Shown in pieces: positions 45,306 through 55,439 of a DNA stretch of 64,000 bases. This DNA comes from Streptomyces cathayae. Its GTDB lineage: Bacteria > Actinomycetota > Actinomycetes > Streptomycetales > Streptomycetaceae. Below the pieces are notes generated by a model. The model worked only from the letters and a program-made list of their open reading frames with translations, was not told the origin of the DNA and ran no database searches. The stretch spans positions 7,086,501 through 7,150,500 of the forward strand of contig NZ_CP121682.1 in NCBI RefSeq assembly GCF_029760955.1, given 5' to 3'. Position numbers and translations under genes: made by a program. The stretch's first letter is position 1. Each line of letters starts with the position of its first letter.

Positions 45306-45791
45306 TCAGCCGCGGGCGCTGTGGAACCTCCTGTGCAGCTCCCTTACCGCCTCCGTCAGTTCGGGAACCGGGCCGTCCACGGTCACGTCCGGTGCGATCT
45401 CGGCGACGGGCAGCGGCCGCACCGGTGGAGCGGGCACGTCCAGCTCGGCGAGCCAGGTCAGCAACTGCGCCGAGGAGGCGACGTAGACGATCCGGCCGAG
45501 GCCGACCCAGGCGTGCGCCGCCGCACACATCGGACAGTGCTCGCCGGAGGTGTACACCGTGGCGGCGGCCCGTTCCCCGGGCGTCATGTGGGCGGCCGAC
45601 CAGCGCGCCAGCTCGAACTCGGGGTGCCGGGTGCGGTCCCCGGCGGCCGTCCGGTTGCGGTCCTCGGCGAGCACGGACCCGTCGCCGGCCACCAGGACCG
45701 AACCGAACGGATCGTCCCCGGCGTCCAGCGCCTCGGTCGCCAGCTCGACGCAGCGACGCAGGTGGGGCAGTTCAACATCCTCGACAGTCAC
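45306..45791 (-). CDS. Nucleoside deaminase family protein
   Basis: 161 residues with the cytidine-deaminase-like fold: DPFGSVLVAGDGSVLAEDRN, HPEFELARW (His ligand and catalytic Glu) and GEHCPMCAAAHAWVG (two Cys ligands). Likely guanine deaminase or tRNA-adenosine-deaminase-like; substrate not resolved. GTG 45791 is chosen for its AAGGGCGG ribosome site; an upstream GTG at 45833 would add 14 residues. Confidence 0.87.
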   Translation of the reverse strand: MTVEDVELPHLRRCVELATEALDAGDDPFGSVLVAGDGSVLAEDRNRTAAGDRTRHPEFELARWSAAHMTPGERAAATVYTSGEHCPMCAAAHAWVGLGRIVYVASSAQLLTWLAELDVPAPPVRPLPVAEIAPDVTVDGPVPELTEAVRELHRRFHSARG

Positions 45792-45931
45792 GGGTGCCGC
45801 CCTTCTCACGACCACGGCTCGATCACCGGTCACGGCAACCTTAGGCGCACACGATCACGGACGCGAAGCCGGTGTGCCGGTGCCCCGTAAACCCGTTGCC
45901 CGGGCGCCGGGCCGGTGCTGGAGTGGGCGGT

Positions 45932-46717
45932 ATGGACCACGCCGCGGTACTCGCCCTGTTCGACCGTGACCTGCGCGAAGGAGCGAGGCCCGACGGCCCC
46001 GGGGCCCGCGTCGAGCGCACCGGCCGTGTGGTGCGGCAGACCGCACCGCGACACGGCTGGAACGGCGTCGTCTGGTCCGCCCTGGACGACACGGACGCGG
46101 ACGCGGCGATCGCCGGACAGATCGCCCACTTCACCGGGCTGGGCCGTGGGTTCGAATGGAAGCTGTACGGCCATGACCTGCCGGTGGACCTCGGGCAGCG
46201 GCTCGTGGCGTCCGGGTTCACGCCCGGACCGGAGGAGACGCTGATGGTCGGCGAGATCGACGAGCTGCTCCTCGGCGCCGGGCAGGCTGTGCTGCCCGAG
46301 GGCGTCCGCGTCGTCCCCGTCACCGACCGGGCCGGTGTCGATCTCATGGCCGAGGTGCACGAGAAGGCCTTCCACGCCGACGCGTCCTGGCTGCGCCACC
46401 GGCTGTCGGCCCGGCTCGCCGCCGAGCCCGGCACCGTTGTCGCCGTGGTGGCCCTGGCGGGCCGGGAGCCGGTGAGCGCGGCCCGGATGGAGCTCGTGCC
46501 GGGCACCCGGTTCGCCGGGCTCTGGGGCGGCGGCACCGTCGAGGCCTGGCGGGGCAGGGGCGTCTACCGGGCGCTGGTGGCCCACCGGGCCCGCGTCGCC
46601 GCCGAGCGCGGCTGCCGTTACCTCCAGGTCGACGCGTCCGGGCAGAGCCGCCCGGTCCTCGAGCGTCTGGGCTTCGTCCCGCTGGGCACGACGACACCGT
46701 ATGCGTACGTCCCGTAG
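45932..46717 (+). CDS. GNAT-family N-acetyltransferase
   Basis: 261 residues. A degenerate N-terminal half is followed by a GNAT domain: AGVDLMAEVHEKAFHAD, GTVVAVVALAGREPVSAARMEL, WGGGTVEAWRGRGVYRALVAHRARVAAERGCRYLQVDASGQSRPVLERLGFVPL, with the acetyl-CoA RGRGVYRAL loop. Two-domain GNATs of this kind acetylate small molecules or proteins. GGAG precedes the ATG by 9 bases. Confidence 0.88.
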   Translation: MDHAAVLALFDRDLREGARPDGPGARVERTGRVVRQTAPRHGWNGVVWSALDDTDADAAIAGQIAHFTGLGRGFEWKLYGHDLPVDLGQRLVASGFTPGPEETLMVGEIDELLLGAGQAVLPEGVRVVPVTDRAGVDLMAEVHEKAFHADASWLRHRLSARLAAEPGTVVAVVALAGREPVSAARMELVPGTRFAGLWGGGTVEAWRGRGVYRALVAHRARVAAERGCRYLQVDASGQSRPVLERLGFVPLGTTTPYAYVP

Positions 46718-46778
46718 GGCCGTCGGGCTCACGGGTTCTCCGTACCGCCATCCGGCCGGGGACCTTCGCCGGGAGGAC

Positions 46779-46829
46779 GGACGGGTCCGGCGGGCCGCAC
46801 CCCTGGGGTGCGGCCCGCCGGACCCGTCC
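46779..46829. terminator. Bidirectional 25-bp hairpin between GNAT and GlsB-like genes
   Basis: 46779-46803 and 46805-46829 are perfect complements around a single T. It lies between convergent genes, 61 bases after the GNAT stop and 38 before the next stop, so it can end both transcripts. Confidence 0.85.
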
Positions 46830-46867
46830 TGTGCCCGTACGCCGTCCCGGGCCGCCGCACCGGCCGG

Positions 46868-47131
46868 TCAGCGCGGGGCTTTCGCACGGTCCAGCGCGGC
46901 CACCCCGAGTGCGGCGAGGCCGATCTGGATGAGCCACTCGATCCAGTCGACGCCCTTGGTGTCGGCCACTCCGAGCGCCGTGGCGAGCGCCGAGCCGATC
47001 AGTGCGGCGACGATGCCGACGAGGATCGTCCACAGCACCCCGATGCGCTGACGCCCGGGGACCACGAGCCGGCCCAGGACGCCGATGACGATACCGATGA
47101 CGATGGCACTGATGATGCCGCCGATCTCCAT
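46868..47131 (-). CDS. GlsB/YeaQ/YmgE-type stress membrane protein
   Basis: 87 residues with three membrane segments: MEIGGIISAIVIGIVIGVLGRLVVPGRQRIGVLWTILVGIVAALIGSALATALG and a third near the C-terminus. The Gly-rich, transglycosylase-associated (YeaQ) pattern and small size are typical. Induced by envelope or general stress in many bacteria; mechanism unknown. AAGGAGGGG precedes the ATG. Not an operon with the SPW gene, as a hairpin lies between. Confidence 0.87.
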   Translation of the reverse strand: MEIGGIISAIVIGIVIGVLGRLVVPGRQRIGVLWTILVGIVAALIGSALATALGVADTKGVDWIEWLIQIGLAALGVAALDRAKAPR

Positions 47132-47222
47132 TTCGCCCCTCCTTCTCAAAACCCCCGCTGAAGGACGTGTGCCCCCGCTCGGCGGCGGCAGTCGCCCGTG
47201 CCGGGGAGGGCCGGTACGGGCA

Positions 47223-47265
47223 GGGCGGGGCCCGGCCCGCACAGGACGCGGACCGGGCCCCGCCC
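47223..47265 (-). terminator. 13-bp hairpin after the SPW-repeat gene
   Basis: GGGCGGGGCCCGG (47223-47235) pairs with CCGGGCCCCGCCC (47253-47265), loop 17 bases, 22 bases past the stop of the leftward SPW gene. Confidence 0.7.
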
Positions 47266-47286
47266 TCGGTCCCTTTCCGGCCGCGA

Positions 47287-47727
47287 TCAGGTCCTGGAGG
47301 TGCTCCTGGCCGCCGTGGCGACGCACATGACGCCGAGCAGCAGGGTCAGCGCGCCGATGACGACGTTGTTCCAGATGACGCCTGCGTCCGGACCGGTGCC
47401 GACGATCCACGGCGAGATGATCATCCACATGCCGAGGGCGCACATGGCTCCGCTGAGGCCGTACATGCGCGCCGGGGCGGCGGCGAACCCGATGCCGAGC
47501 AGGCTGATCGCGATGCCGACGATCAGGTTGTGGGGCACGAGCGCGGGCTGGCTCGTCGTGTAGTGGAGTATCCAGGGGGACACCGCGCAGTAGAGGCCGA
47601 GCAGGAACACCGGTCCGTCGACCAGCACCACGTCACGACCGCCGAGCATGCGGTCGTACCGCGCCCGCATTTCTGGAGCATCGGGGTGGCTGGTGATGTC
47701 ACCGCGGGGATGCGAGACGTTGGCCAT
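47287..47727 (-). CDS. SPW-repeat membrane protein
   Basis: 146 residues. Two copies of the SPW motif, AVSPWILHY and IISPWIVGT, each at the end of a membrane helix, with four hydrophobic segments in all. The family is common in actinobacteria and its role is unknown. An excellent GGAGG ribosome site precedes the ATG. Stress-linked neighbour (GlsB-like) suggests envelope stress. Confidence 0.87.
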   Translation of the reverse strand: MANVSHPRGDITSHPDAPEMRARYDRMLGGRDVVLVDGPVFLLGLYCAVSPWILHYTTSQPALVPHNLIVGIAISLLGIGFAAAPARMYGLSGAMCALGMWMIISPWIVGTGPDAGVIWNNVVIGALTLLLGVMCVATAARSTSRT

Positions 47728-47984
47728 GAGTCGCCTCCTTCGACTAGCAGGATCGGCCGCTTACGGGTGGTATGCGGCAAACCTCGCTTGAGGTCATTCT
47801 GCTCTTATTTTTCCTTTATGTGTAGAGGTCGGGGCGGGGTGGTCCCCCCCCGGCCTGTCCCGACCCCCTCCGCGCCGCGGGCCCGGCCGGTGCCGCCGCC
47901 CGGCAGCCGGGCCCGGCCCGCGAAGGCGTCGTGCAGGGCCCGGGCCGCCGGCGGCGCATGCTCGCCCTGGGCGGAGGCGGCCGG

Positions 47985-48140
47985 GACGGGCTGGAGGTCC
48001 ACCCCGGCCTCTGGGGCGGAGGAGTTCGTCCTCTCCGGCCACCCGCACCTGGAGGAGGCGTACTGGTTCGGCGAGGGCGTCCTGCCCCGCCTCGCCGCGC
48101 AGGGGCTGGGGCGGCACCCCTCCCGGGAGGAGGGGGGCGG
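47985..48140 (+). pseudogene. Remnant of LLM-class flavin monooxygenase (SsuD-like), C-terminus
   Basis: Two fragments of an alkanesulfonate-monooxygenase-like protein are fused. LEVHPGLWGG (about 47991-48019) is directly followed, in another frame, by EEFVLSGHPHLEEAYWFGEGVLPRLAAQGL (about 48019-48110). In intact family members I know, about 35-40 residues separate these two stretches. The remnant therefore carries an internal deletion with frameshift and has lost its N-terminal two thirds. No start or ribosome site fits. It is a genuine decayed gene rather than a functional one. Confidence 0.62.
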
Positions 48141-48260
48141 AATCCGCAGTGTCCGCTCAAGTCACCTGCATGGGATGGGAGTTGACGCACAGTGCGGATG
48201 TGACGGAGACCGATGGGCCTCCCTGGGCAGGGGTAAAAGGGCTGGCCCGACTGCGGCTTG

Positions 48261-48276
48261 ACTGGTACAGACCAAT
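48261..48276 (+). promoter_or_regulatory. DasR-responsive element (dre) upstream of chitinase
   Basis: ACTGGTACAGACCAAT closely matches the DasR site ACTGGTCTAGACCAnT (palindromic ACTGGT...ACCA). It lies about 140 bases before the chitinase start. DasR represses chitin-utilisation genes and is released by glucosamine-6-phosphate, so this gene is expected in that regulon. Confidence 0.8.
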
Positions 48277-48414
48277 GCGGTTAAGTGTGCCCGACACCCC
48301 CCACCACGGCCGCCCCCCACACCGTGGCCGGCTCAACCGGCGTGCGTGCGGCGACAGTTCGCTCAAGCGTGTCCCCGCCCGGGAGCGGCCGTGTTTCGCA
48401 GAGGAGTTGATCCC

Positions 48415-49323
48415 TTGTCGAGACGCCGCATGTCCGCCGTGCTGGCCGCAGTCGTCATCGCCGGCAGCGCGCCGGTGCTGCTCCCGGCCGCGACCGCTTC
48501 CGCCGCTCCGGTGTCGGCCGCCGCCGCGTGCTCCAGCTATCCGAACTGGGTGGCCGGGCAGTGGTACAACGCCGGTGACATCGTCCGCTACAGCGACGGC
48601 CGCACCTACATCGCCGAGCACGCCAACCCGGGCTACGACCCGATCATCAGTACCTGGTACTGGGAGCCGTACTCCTGTGACAACGGCCCCGGAACGCCGG
48701 TCGGGAACTTCGTCGTGTCCGAGGCGCAGTTCAACCAGATGTTCCCGAACCGGAACTCCTTCTACACCTACAGCGGGCTGAAGGCGGCCCTGAGCGCCTA
48801 CCCCGGCTTCGCCAACACGGGCAGCGACACGGTGAAGAAGCAGGAGGCCGCCGCCTTCCTGGCCAACGTCAGCCACGAGACCGGTGGTCTGGTGCACGTG
48901 GTCGAGCAGAACACGGCCAACTACTCGCACTACTGCGACTGGGGACAGCCGTACGGCTGCCCGGCCGGTCAGTCCGGCTACTACGGGCGCGGGCCGATCC
49001 AGCTGAGCTGGAACTTCAACTACAAGGCCGCGGGTGACGCGCTCGGCATCGATCTGCTGAACAACCCCTGGCTGGTGCAGAACGACGCGTCCGTCGCCTG
49101 GAAGACGGCCCTGTGGTACTGGAACACCCAGTCGGGTCCCGGCAGCATGACGGGGCACAACGCCATGGTCAACCAGGCCGGTTTCGGCCAGACGATCCGC
49201 AGCATCAACGGCTCCCTGGAGTGCGACGGCCGCAACCCGGCGCAGGTGCAGAGCAGGGTGACCACGTATCAGCAGTTCACCCAGATCCTCGGAACGTCAC
49301 CCGGCGGCAACCTGTACTGCTGA
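48415..49323 (+). CDS. Secreted GH19 chitinase with N-terminal chitin-binding domain
   Basis: 302 residues. Signal peptide RRRMSAVLAAVVIAGSAPVLLPAATASA; CBM5/12-type domain YPNWVAGQWYNAGDIVRYSDGRTYIAEHANPGYDP...YWEPYSC; GH19 catalytic domain with ANVSHETGGLVHVVEQNT (catalytic Glu residues), YYGRGPIQLSWNFNYKAAG and RSINGSLECDGRNP. Cleaves chitin with inversion; members inhibit fungi. Start TTG 48415 is chosen because GAGGAG is 8 bases upstream; ATG 48430 is the alternative. A dre site precedes it. Confidence 0.92.
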   Translation: MSRRRMSAVLAAVVIAGSAPVLLPAATASAAPVSAAAACSSYPNWVAGQWYNAGDIVRYSDGRTYIAEHANPGYDPIISTWYWEPYSCDNGPGTPVGNFVVSEAQFNQMFPNRNSFYTYSGLKAALSAYPGFANTGSDTVKKQEAAAFLANVSHETGGLVHVVEQNTANYSHYCDWGQPYGCPAGQSGYYGRGPIQLSWNFNYKAAGDALGIDLLNNPWLVQNDASVAWKTALWYWNTQSGPGSMTGHNAMVNQAGFGQTIRSINGSLECDGRNPAQVQSRVTTYQQFTQILGTSPGGNLYC

Positions 49324-49420
49324 CGCAGGACCGCGGGGCGTGGTGTCATGCTCCTGACCATCCGTGACCGGCCGTGTGCCCTCGCGCACGCGGCCGTCCT
49401 TCGGACGAAGGGCACCCACC

Positions 49421-50803
49421 ATGCGCACCCCCCACGCCCTGCTCGCCACGGCCGTCACGACCACCGCGCTGGTCGCGGCGGTCGTGGCGCCGACGCCCGC
49501 GGCGGGCGCCGACGCGGTTCCGCCGCCCGGCACCACCCACTACGTGCAGAGCGCCACCACCGGACTCAACGCGGCCGACAGCGCCGGAGCGGTCGAGCAG
49601 CACCGGCCGCGCGGCAACGAGGACCGCCAGCAGTGGACACTGCGGGTGAACGGCGCCTCCCACCTCCTGGAGAACACCGACACCCCCGGCAGTTGCCTCG
49701 GCCGTGCCGGCGACCTGGCCGGGACCGTTCCCTGCACGAGCGCGGACGCGGCCTGGGAGATCACCCCCGTCGGCGCCGACCGGTACACCCTCGGCGTCCC
49801 CGGCACCGACCGCCGCCTCACCGTCGCCCCCAGACCCGCGGGGGCCGACCACCCCGCCCGGCTCGCCGTCGCCGGCGGCTCCGGGGACCTCACCCACTGG
49901 TATCTCACCCCGGTCGCTCCCGCCACCCGGCCCATGCCGCCCCAGGACACCCGCACCCTGGACCAGGTCACCTTCCTCACCTCGCACAACGCGTACGCCA
50001 ACGGGGTCGACGGCGGCTTCGCCCCGCCGTTCGTCAACCTCTTCCCCAACCAGACGCGCGGCATCGAACGCCAACTCGCCGACGGCGTACGCGGATTCAT
50101 GCTGGACATCCACCAGACCCCGGACGGCGCGATCCTCTGCCACAACAGCTGCACCCTGGTCAGCAGGCCCGTCGCCCTGTGGGTGGACCTCCAGCGCATG
50201 GTGGACTTCCTCAAGGCCCACCCCGACCAGGTCGTCACCGTGTTCCTCGAGGACTACGTCGACCCGGGCGTACTGCGCGCCGAACTCGCCCGCGTCACCG
50301 GCCTGTCGGACGTCCTCCACCGGCCGGACCGCGCCGGGGTGCGCGAGCACGGCTGGCCGACGATGGCGGAGCTGACCGCCACCGGGAAGCGGCTGCTGAT
50401 CTTCAGCGACCACAGCCGCTCCGCCGACCAGGCCGCGGGGCTGACCCGGGACGGCTTCGGCGTCATGTACCAGCGGGAGTGGACCGTCGAGAACCACTGG
50501 TCCATGGGCTCCGGGGTCGGCACCTCCGACTGGTCCTGCTACAGCCGCTGGTACGGCGCCGGCGCCGACATCCCGCTCACCCGCACCGAGCCGGGCTTTC
50601 GGCCCCTCTTCGTCATGAACCACTTCCGGGACACCGCGATCGCGGACACGGCCGGCACGGACAACGCCAAACTCGCCGACCGCGCCCGCCGGTTCTGCCA
50701 GCCGGCCGCCCGCAAGAAGCCCAACTTCCTGGCCGTGGACCGCTACGACCTCGGCAACCCGGCAGCGGCCGTCGCCGCCCTCAACACGTACACGTATCCG
50801 TAG
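49421..50803 (+). CDS. Secreted PI-PLC X-domain phosphodiesterase
   Basis: 460 residues. Signal peptide MRTPHALLATAVTTTALVAAVVAPTPAAGA. A ricin/beta-trefoil-like region (TTHYVQSATTGLNAADSAG...WEITPVGADRYTLGVPG) precedes the PI-PLC X domain: QVTFLTSHNAYANG with the first His, GVRGFMLDIHQTPDGAILCHNSC with the second, FLEDYVD, and a C-terminal YDLGNPAAAVAALN. Likely cleaves phosphatidylinositol or related glycerophosphodiesters outside the cell. GAAGGGCA precedes ATG 49421. Confidence 0.87.
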   Translation: MRTPHALLATAVTTTALVAAVVAPTPAAGADAVPPPGTTHYVQSATTGLNAADSAGAVEQHRPRGNEDRQQWTLRVNGASHLLENTDTPGSCLGRAGDLAGTVPCTSADAAWEITPVGADRYTLGVPGTDRRLTVAPRPAGADHPARLAVAGGSGDLTHWYLTPVAPATRPMPPQDTRTLDQVTFLTSHNAYANGVDGGFAPPFVNLFPNQTRGIERQLADGVRGFMLDIHQTPDGAILCHNSCTLVSRPVALWVDLQRMVDFLKAHPDQVVTVFLEDYVDPGVLRAELARVTGLSDVLHRPDRAGVREHGWPTMAELTATGKRLLIFSDHSRSADQAAGLTRDGFGVMYQREWTVENHWSMGSGVGTSDWSCYSRWYGAGADIPLTRTEPGFRPLFVMNHFRDTAIADTAGTDNAKLADRARRFCQPAARKKPNFLAVDRYDLGNPAAAVAALNTYTYP

Positions 50804-50837
50804 CCCCGTGCGGGACGGGAAGGGGCGATGCGGGTCC

Positions 50838-50853
50838 GGCGCCGTGAGGCGCC
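50838..50853. terminator. Short hairpin between convergent genes
   Basis: GGCGCC-GTGA-GGCGCC, a 6-bp stem with a GNRA-type loop, directly before the stop of the leftward FMN gene and 34 bases after the PLC stop. Small but well placed. Confidence 0.4.
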
Positions 50854-51315
50854 CTACATCAGCCAGATCCCGTCCCGCATGAGATGCCGCTCCGGCATCT
50901 CGCGCACCCCGTGCCAGGCCTGCACCGCCCGGGGGCGTACCCGGAAGAACGCGTGGACGGCCCGCTCCGCGCGCGGATCCCAGCCGGTCTTCTCCCGGAA
51001 CGCCTCCGCCGCCGGCGGCGGCACCTCCCGCGCGCCGTACGTCTCCACCTCGCCGTCGATCAGGACGACGTCCCGCGTGTCGCCGAGCGCCAGCCGGGTC
51101 CGGCCGCCCTCCCGCAGGTTGCGGCCGGTGGGGTTGGCCGGCCGGGTCGCCAGCCAGACGGCCTCGCCGTCCCACACGAACGACAACGGCACCAGGCAGG
51201 GCAGCCCCTCGGCGTCCGCCGAGGCCACCCAGACGTCCATCTCCCGCTCCAGCCGGTCCAGGAGATCCCTTCTGCGCTGCTCCCGGCTCCGCTGCGGTAA
51301 CTCGGTGATCTTCAT
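50854..51315 (-). CDS. Pyridoxamine-5-phosphate-oxidase-fold FMN protein
   Basis: 153 residues, one split-barrel domain: [68 protein letters not shown]. This is the FMN/F420-binding PNPOx-like group; F420-dependent reductases of actinomycetes have similar length. Reaction unknown. Divergent from adenosine deaminase. Confidence 0.82.
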   Translation of the reverse strand: MKITELPQRSREQRRRDLLDRLEREMDVWVASADAEGLPCLVPLSFVWDGEAVWLATRPANPTGRNLREGGRTRLALGDTRDVVLIDGEVETYGAREVPPPAAEAFREKTGWDPRAERAVHAFFRVRPRAVQAWHGVREMPERHLMRDGIWLM

Positions 51316-51420
51316 ACGCGGACGGTAGCCGCACGCCCCGCCCGGGCGCCTCGGTCTTCCGTCGTAGGCCCTCGGGACCAGGCCCGGGCGCCGCCGGGAG
51401 CGGGACTGGCGCGCACTGAA

Positions 51421-51434
51421 GTTTTACGTATAAC
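51421..51434. promoter_or_regulatory. AT-rich dyad upstream of adenosine deaminase
   Basis: GTTTTACGTATAAC is a near-perfect 14-base palindrome (one mismatched pair) centred on ACGT, 74-87 bases before the start and in the divergent region with the FMN gene. It stands out from the GC-rich surroundings and may be an operator. Confidence 0.4.
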
Positions 51435-51507
51435 CTCTGCCGATCGGTCCCACCCCCGCAGGGTGACCGCGCACTTCACCACAGAACAGCTGAGGAACGC
51501 ACCGCTC

Positions 51508-52587
51508 ATGACCACGCCCCGCCTCGACACCGAGACCCTCCGCCGGCTGCCCAAGGCCGTCCTGCACGACCACCTCGACGGCGCCCTGCGCCCCGCCACC
51601 CTGGTGGAGCTGGCGGACACGGTCGGCCACGCCCTGCCCACCACCGACGCCGACGAGCTCGCCGCCTGGTACGTCGAGGCCGCCGGCTCCGGTGACCTGG
51701 TGCGGTACATAGCCACCTTCGAGCACACCCTCGCCGTCATGCAGAGCCGCGAGGGACTGCTGCGCACCGCCGAGGAGTACGTGCTCGACCTCGCCGCCGA
51801 CGGTGTCGTCTACGGCGAGGTCCGCTACGCCCCCGAGCTGATGACCAAGGGCGGGCTGACCCTGCCCGAGGTGGTCGAGGCCGTGCAGGAGGGGCTCGCC
51901 GCCGGCATGGCCAAGGCCGCCGCCGGGGGGACGCCGGTGCGGGTCGGGACGCTGCTGTGCGGCATGCGGATGTTCGACCGGACGCGGGAGATCGCCGACC
52001 TGGTGGTGGCGTTCCGGGACGCGGGCGTCGTCGGCTTCGACATCGCCGGCGCCGAGGACGGCTTCCCCGCCGCCGATCACCTGGACGCCTTCGAGCACCT
52101 GCGCCGCGAGAGCGTGCCGTTCACCATCCACGCCGGTGAGGCCCACGGCCTGCCCAGCATCCACCAGGCCCTCCAGGTGTGCGGCGCGCAGCGTCTCGGC
52201 CACGGTGTGCGGATCACCGAGGACATCCCCGACCTCGAGGCCGGCAAGCTCGGCCGGCTCGCGGGCTGGGTCCGTGACCGCCGGGTCGCGCTGGAGATGT
52301 GCCCCACCTCCAACATCCAGACCGGCGCCGCCGACTCGATCGCCACGCACCCCATCACCGCGCTGAAGGACCTCGGCTTCCGGGTCACCCTCAACACCGA
52401 CAACCGGCTGGTGTCCGGCACCACCATGACCCGCGAGATGTCCCTGCTGGTGGAGCAGGCGGGGTGGACCGCCCGGGACCTGCGGACCGTCACGGTCAAC
52501 GCGGTCAAGAGCGCGTTCCTCCCGTTCGACGAGCGCAACGCCCTCCTGCGGGACGTGGTGCTGCCAGGTTACGCGTCCGTGCTCTGA
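51508..52587 (+). CDS. Adenosine deaminase
   Basis: 359 residues. [12 protein letters not shown] gives the two metal His, [13 protein letters not shown] the His and catalytic Glu, RLGHGVRI the catalytic His, [14 protein letters not shown] the metal Asp. Converts adenosine or deoxyadenosine to the inosine form in purine salvage. ATG 51508 follows GAGGAACG; an in-frame GTG at 51463 is possible. Its last 19 bases overlap the 3' end of the convergent DinB-like gene. Confidence 0.93.
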   Translation: MTTPRLDTETLRRLPKAVLHDHLDGALRPATLVELADTVGHALPTTDADELAAWYVEAAGSGDLVRYIATFEHTLAVMQSREGLLRTAEEYVLDLAADGVVYGEVRYAPELMTKGGLTLPEVVEAVQEGLAAGMAKAAAGGTPVRVGTLLCGMRMFDRTREIADLVVAFRDAGVVGFDIAGAEDGFPAADHLDAFEHLRRESVPFTIHAGEAHGLPSIHQALQVCGAQRLGHGVRITEDIPDLEAGKLGRLAGWVRDRRVALEMCPTSNIQTGAADSIATHPITALKDLGFRVTLNTDNRLVSGTTMTREMSLLVEQAGWTARDLRTVTVNAVKSAFLPFDERNALLRDVVLPGYASVL

Positions 52588-53084
52588 AGGAGCCCGCGCA
52601 CATAGGCCGCCTGTCCGGCGTGCTGGAGGTCGTCGGACAGGACGCTGACCAGCCGCACCCCGAGGCTCACCGGCGGATCCCAGCGCTCGTCCACGATGCG
52701 CTCCAGGTCCTGGGCCCGCAGCGCGCGCAGCGCCTCCAGGCTCTGCGCGTGCACCGCGTCGTAGTAGCCGGTCAGCAGGTCGGCCGAGCCGACCCGCACC
52801 TCGGCGACCTGCGCCGGAGTGTGGCCGTACCCGGTGTCGCGGCGGGGCAGACCGAGCGCGAACCGCTTCTCGAAGTCCTGGGCGAGCCACACCTGGTCGA
52901 GCCCGAAGGCGTCCGCGACGTGGTCGTCCTGGATCCGGGTGAGGTGCCAGACCAGCCAGGCGACGGAGTTGGCGCCGGGCGCGGGCCGGGCGTTGAGGAC
53001 GTCGGGGCCGAGCCCGGCCACCGCGGCGTGTACTTCTTCGCGGATCCTGCCGAAGCCGTCGATGAGGATGTCCTTGGCATGCAT
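52569..53084 (-). CDS. DinB/mycothiol-transferase superfamily protein
   Basis: 171 residues. Four-helix DinB fold: [42 protein letters not shown] (first metal His), [40 protein letters not shown] (second His). DUF664-type members use mycothiol in actinomycetes for thiol transfer. GAGGGTGGA precedes the ATG. Overlaps adenosine deaminase tail-to-tail by 19 bases. Confidence 0.83.
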   Translation of the reverse strand: MHAKDILIDGFGRIREEVHAAVAGLGPDVLNARPAPGANSVAWLVWHLTRIQDDHVADAFGLDQVWLAQDFEKRFALGLPRRDTGYGHTPAQVAEVRVGSADLLTGYYDAVHAQSLEALRALRAQDLERIVDERWDPPVSLGVRLVSVLSDDLQHAGQAAYVRGLLQSTDA

Positions 53085-53148
53085 GGGTCCACCCTCGCGC
53101 ATCCCGCCCCCGCCCGCGCCCCGTTCTCCCCCGGGAGTCCGGCCGGGC

Positions 53149-54033
53149 TCACGCGTCCGCGTCGTCCCGCAGGGCCATCAGCGCCCGCGCGGCGGGGCTG
53201 ACGGCCTCGGCCGGCGGGAGCAGCGCCACGGTCTCGTACACCGGCTCACCTGTGCCTTCGAGCGGCAGCGCGGTCAGCGCCGCACGCTTGTGCCGGAAGT
53301 GCTGGGGGACGACGGCGATGCCGAGGTTCTCGTCGACCAGGTCCAGGAGGCTGTGCACGTCGTTCACCTCCAGCGCGACCGTGCGCCGTACCCCCGCGGC
53401 GGCGAAGGCGGTGTCGGTGGCCCGGCGCGGCCCCCAGTCGGGATGGAAGTCCACGAACACCTCGCCGCCCAGGTCGTGCGGGGCCGGCGGCGTCCCGGCC
53501 CGCGCGAGCCGGTGCCCGGGATGGCACAGCACGGTCATCGGCTCACCGGCCAGCGCCACCGGCCGCAGCCGGTCCGGGTCCGCCTGGGTCCGGTAGGCGA
53601 AGGCCAGGTCGAGGCGTCCCGCCGCGACCTCCTCGGCCAGCGCCGCCGAGCCCCACTGCCGCAGCCGGATCTCCACGTCCGGATGGCGCCGCCGGAACGC
53701 GGCCAGCAGCTTCGCCACATGCACCCCGGCGATGCACTGCTCGGTGCCCACCGCGAGCGTGCCGCGCAACACCCCCTGCACCGCGGCCACCGCCTCGTGC
53801 GCGGCCCGCACCTGGGCCAGGACACGCTCGGCCTCCACCAGCAGGGCCCGTCCGGCCTCCGTCAGCGTCACCCGCCGGGTCGTCCGTACGAACAGCGGCG
53901 CCCGCAGCTCGCGCTCCAGCGCGCGGATCGACGCCGACAGGCCCGACTGGGAGACCAGCAGCCGCTCCGCCGCCCGGGTGAAGTGCTGGTCCTCGGCGAC
54001 GGCGACGAAATGCTGAAGGTGGCGCAGTTCCAT
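53149..54033 (-). CDS. LysR-family transcriptional regulator
   Basis: 294 residues. HTH at 1-60: MELRHLQHFVAVAEDQHFTRAAERLLVSQSGLSASIRALERELRAPLFVRTTRRVTLTEAG. Substrate-binding domain from about 90. Divergent from an aldo-keto reductase 122 bases away, the usual LysR-target arrangement, with a GAAT/ATTC dyad between. Ligand unknown. Confidence 0.92.
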   Translation of the reverse strand: MELRHLQHFVAVAEDQHFTRAAERLLVSQSGLSASIRALERELRAPLFVRTTRRVTLTEAGRALLVEAERVLAQVRAAHEAVAAVQGVLRGTLAVGTEQCIAGVHVAKLLAAFRRRHPDVEIRLRQWGSAALAEEVAAGRLDLAFAYRTQADPDRLRPVALAGEPMTVLCHPGHRLARAGTPPAPHDLGGEVFVDFHPDWGPRRATDTAFAAAGVRRTVALEVNDVHSLLDLVDENLGIAVVPQHFRHKRAALTALPLEGTGEPVYETVALLPPAEAVSPAARALMALRDDADA

Positions 54034-54053
54034 GATTGAGAAGCGTATCCGCT

Positions 54054-54069
54054 GAATTCCATCGGATTC
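54054..54069. promoter_or_regulatory. GAAT-N8-ATTC dyad in LysR/AKR promoter region
   Basis: GAATTCCATCGGATTC, an imperfect palindrome 21-36 bases upstream of the LysR start. Position and T-rich arms fit a LysR autoregulation site; not a proven match to a known box. Confidence 0.3.
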
Positions 54070-54155
54070 TCCTGTTGGACCGCTGCCCGCGGTGCGCGAC
54101 AGAGTGGAGTCCGGTTCGACGGAACCGGACACCCCTGTGCCGACCCCCTGGAGTC

Positions 54156-55151
<996 letters not shown>

Positions 55152-55170
55152 GCCCCTCACCCGGGCAGGT

Positions 55171-55220
55171 CGCCCACCCGGCCGCGTCGCACTCCTCGGC
55201 GCGACACCGCCGGGTGGGCG
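55171..55220 (+). terminator. Hairpin after the aldo/keto reductase gene
   Basis: CGCCCACCCGGC (55171-55182) pairs perfectly with GCCGGGTGGGCG (55209-55220); a nested GTCGC/GCGAC stem shortens the loop. It starts 19 bases past the stop. Confidence 0.75.
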
Positions 55221-55439
55221 TCGTGCCTCCGGCTGCCGTGCGCGCCGCATTCCGGCCAACGAAAGGGGCGAATATGCCAAGAGAGTGGCCGGAAAGGCAT
55301 GGTGACAGTGATTCAGCGGTGAACATACTCGACAACGAGAGCGCTTCACCCCGCGCGACGGCGCCCTCACACACAGCACGCGACCCACCGGAGAGCGAGC
55401 GCGGTCGGCCGCCGGGCAACGCAACGGGGGGAGAGGACC

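Noticed and set aside
55274..55439. Small frame MPREWPERHGDSDSAVN upstream of the unknown gene
   Set aside because: It has AAGGGG before its ATG but runs into the next gene in a different frame with artefact-like composition; too weak to call.
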